A DNA stretch of 64,000 nucleotides. Origin: Tolypothrix campylonemoides VB511288. GTDB taxonomy: Bacteria; Cyanobacteriota; Cyanobacteriia; Cyanobacteriales; Nostocaceae. The stretch is taken from assembly GCA_000828075.3 (NCBI GenBank), contig JXCB02000033.1, forward strand, positions 529,428-593,427. The letters are read 5' to 3'. The position numbers and the translations under genes are program-made. Positions 62,664 to 64,000 of this stretch are shown one piece after another. Position 1 is the stretch's first letter. Each line of letters starts with the position of its first letter. The notes below the pieces were generated by a model. That model saw nothing but the letters and a program-made list of their open reading frames with translations, ran no database searches and was not told where the DNA came from.

Positions 62664-63227
62664 ATGAGTCATAAGTGCCAACGTTTATTACCCCGCATAG
62701 TTTTTGTTTTCCCCATAGTGCTGCTCACACTCTTTACAACAGGGTGCGAGCAAGCTATTGAATATTTGCCACCTTTGCCTCAACTGCCAACAGGCAAACC
62801 CCAAAAGCCCCCAGTTCTCGCACAAACTCCCGCAACTACCAAAATTGAGGCAGCAGTTAGGCAAGGTATTAACAAAGAGCGTGTTAAATACGGACTGAAA
62901 CCCTTACAAAACAACGATAAGCTAGCACAGGTTGCGCGGAGATACAGTCGGCAGATGGCTGCACAAAACTTCTTTAGCCACACTGGGGCAGATGGGAGTA
63001 CCCTTGACAAGCGAGTACAGGCTGGAGGCATTTCTTACTGGGTGGTGGGTGAGAATCTATTCACAAGTACGAATATTCCTCAACCTGTACCAGCAGCGGT
63101 GGAAGGCTGGATGAAAAGCCCAGGACATCGCGAGAATATTCTGCGTCCTGTTTTTCGGGAGACTGGTGTGGGAGTTTGGCGAACTGGCAACACCTACTAC
63201 ATTACACAGTTGTTTCTGCGGCGTTAG
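62664..63227 (+). CDS. CAP (SCP/PR1-like) domain lipoprotein
   Basis: This 187-residue protein has a lipobox (LFTTGCEQ, Cys28), a proline-rich linker (about 35-55), then the CAP domain: INKERVKYGLKPLQNNDKLA, FFSHTGADGSTLDKRVQAGG, GENLF, GWMKSPGHRENIL and GVGVWRTGNTYYITQLFLRR. CAP histidines and glutamates typical of the family are present. Roles vary (peptidase, lipid binding, matrix); in cyanobacteria it is undetermined. G-rich heptamer repeats precede it. Confidence 0.9.
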   Translation: MSHKCQRLLPRIVFVFPIVLLTLFTTGCEQAIEYLPPLPQLPTGKPQKPPVLAQTPATTKIEAAVRQGINKERVKYGLKPLQNNDKLAQVARRYSRQMAAQNFFSHTGADGSTLDKRVQAGGISYWVVGENLFTSTNIPQPVPAAVEGWMKSPGHRENILRPVFRETGVGVWRTGNTYYITQLFLRR

Positions 63228-63416
63228 TGATATTTTATTGAGAGAATCCTTTGCTAAATTCATGCATAAACTATTTCCCAAACGCTTCTCACCTTCGTTG
63301 TTTGAGCTCGTCTTTGACAGCACTATTCCGTATACAGAAATTTTGAATTTACATCAAAGTTGGATATCCAAGGTGAAAAAATCCAATGAGAAGTTTTTGG
63401 CAGCTTTGTAGACCGA

Positions 63417-63980
63417 TTATTCCTTCTTCCTTGGGTACCGGGGAACACAGGGATTTCCCCAGCAAACTTGCGCTGAGGGTATGTCATTAAAAACACTGCT
63501 ACGAGCGCCAATCACGGCATTAGCCCCAATTTGCACTCCCAGTCCAATGAAGCAATCTGCGGCAATCCATGCTCCATTACCAATAATGATACTCGCCGTT
63601 TTCAACCCAAAGGCTGGATCTGTCATGTCATGGCTACCAGTACACAGGTAACTTTTTTGAGAAATGACGCAGTGTTCACCGATGTGGATGTGGTCAAGAC
63701 TGTATAAAACGACATCATCTCCAATCCAACTGTAGTCACCAATCGTAACTTTCCAAGGGTAGGTGAAGCGGGCAGTTGGTCGAATTAATACACCTTTGCC
63801 AATAGAAGCACCAAATAGCCGCAGCAGGGCGCAGCGCAAATTATTAAATGGGTGAGGAGTTAGGGGAAACGCGATCGCCTGTACAAACCACCATAACAAA
63901 ATATACCAACCTGGGCGTCCTCGGTCAAACCAGGATTGGTCATATTTACGTAAATCTACAAAAGGTTCGTCATTAGTCAT
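63417..63980 (-). CDS. WcaF-type O-acetyltransferase (left-handed beta-helix)
   Basis: This 187-residue protein has hexapeptide-repeat (LbH) features: GASIGKGVLIRPTARFTYPW, VTIGDYSWIGDDVVLYSLDH, HIGEHCVISQKSYLCTGSHD with the catalytic-type His, and IIIGNGAWIAADCFIGLGVQ. The N-terminal FDRGRPGWYILLWWFVQA fits the putative colanic-acid acetyltransferase WcaF group, which acetylates sugars for exopolysaccharides. The start lies in a heptamer repeat (atgacta) that continues to the window end, so the true start could differ by a few codons. The gene is probably part of a polysaccharide locus beyond the window. Confidence 0.87.
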   Translation of the reverse strand: MTNDEPFVDLRKYDQSWFDRGRPGWYILLWWFVQAIAFPLTPHPFNNLRCALLRLFGASIGKGVLIRPTARFTYPWKVTIGDYSWIGDDVVLYSLDHIHIGEHCVISQKSYLCTGSHDMTDPAFGLKTASIIIGNGAWIAADCFIGLGVQIGANAVIGARSSVFNDIPSAQVCWGNPCVPRYPRKKE

Positions 63981-64000
63981 TAGTCATTAGTCATTAGTCA
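63972..64000. repeat. Heptameric short tandem repeat (attagtc)
   Basis: Four copies of cattagt run to the window edge and include the start codon of the acetyltransferase. Confidence 0.8.

Noticed and set aside
63262-63411. 50-codon ORF between the CAP and WcaF genes
   Set aside because: A possible small gene, but no ribosome site or similarity was visible; left unannotated.

Overview
The window is chromosomal-type DNA from a filamentous, Nostocales-like cyanobacterium. The evidence is the many GCGATCGC (HIP1) octamers, heptameric short tandem repeats, a ClpR subunit, a two-partner secretion porin beside a CHAT protease-like protein, a PEP-CTERM sorting signal and several cyanobacteria-specific small proteins. 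No rRNA, tRNA or CRISPR array was recognised.

Layout. 1-8.6 kb is mostly core genes: clpR (cut by the window edge), a VWA protein, a VOC protein, a zinc-ribbon protein with a PIN/TRAM protein, hemW and the Tat-exported alkaline phosphatase phoD. 9.2-20.3 kb holds a same-strand set that reads as a type IV secretion-like apparatus: small membrane proteins, a VirB4-like ATPase, a VirB5-like secreted protein, a VirB6-like membrane protein, two VirB8-like paralogues and a VirB10-like protein. A small gene pair in its middle resembles a toxin and its immunity protein. No relaxase, VirB11 or VirB9 is seen. 20.7-29 kb carries an Rrf2 regulator, a prohibitin, a TpsB porin with an orphan adhesin-type C-terminus, and a TPR-CHAT protein. 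29-30.6 kb is a gene graveyard: a SnoaL fragment cut by an IS200/IS605 remnant with a TnpB fragment, a frameshifted DJ-1/PfpI gene, a partial adhesin-like gene and an AraC tail.

30.7-41 kb has molybdate-related genes (two Mop proteins, two ModA-like binding proteins with C-terminal membrane anchors, a sulfite-oxidase-fold protein), interrupted by an IS1182-type element and by an operon of an LLM flavin oxidoreductase, two unknown proteins and a stand-alone HsdR nuclease domain whose catalytic residues are replaced. 41.5-52 kb holds msrB, a single-domain response regulator, and a heavy-metal resistance group: an RppA-like regulator with a broken kinase gene, an HME-RND pump, its adaptor, a small lipoprotein and a DUF305 lipoprotein. 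Two related MITEs in direct orientation flank the pump genes. 52.4-64 kb has an endonuclease/exonuclease/phosphatase-family protein, a large YVTN/phosphoesterase protein behind a good Pho box, a ferric-iron-type ABC transporter, a membrane protein that may belong with it, a CAP-domain lipoprotein and a WcaF-type acetyltransferase.

The genes point to nutrient and metal handling: phosphate scavenging (phoD and the YVTN phosphoesterase, both with Pho-box-like repeats), molybdate, iron and copper-type metals. Between them lies heavy traffic of small palindromic elements. The best candidates for something new are the relaxase-less secretion cluster with its toxin-like pair, the catalytically dead HsdR domain in a metabolic-looking operon, and a non-coding IS200/IS605-ended element that may encode a stand-alone guide-type RNA.
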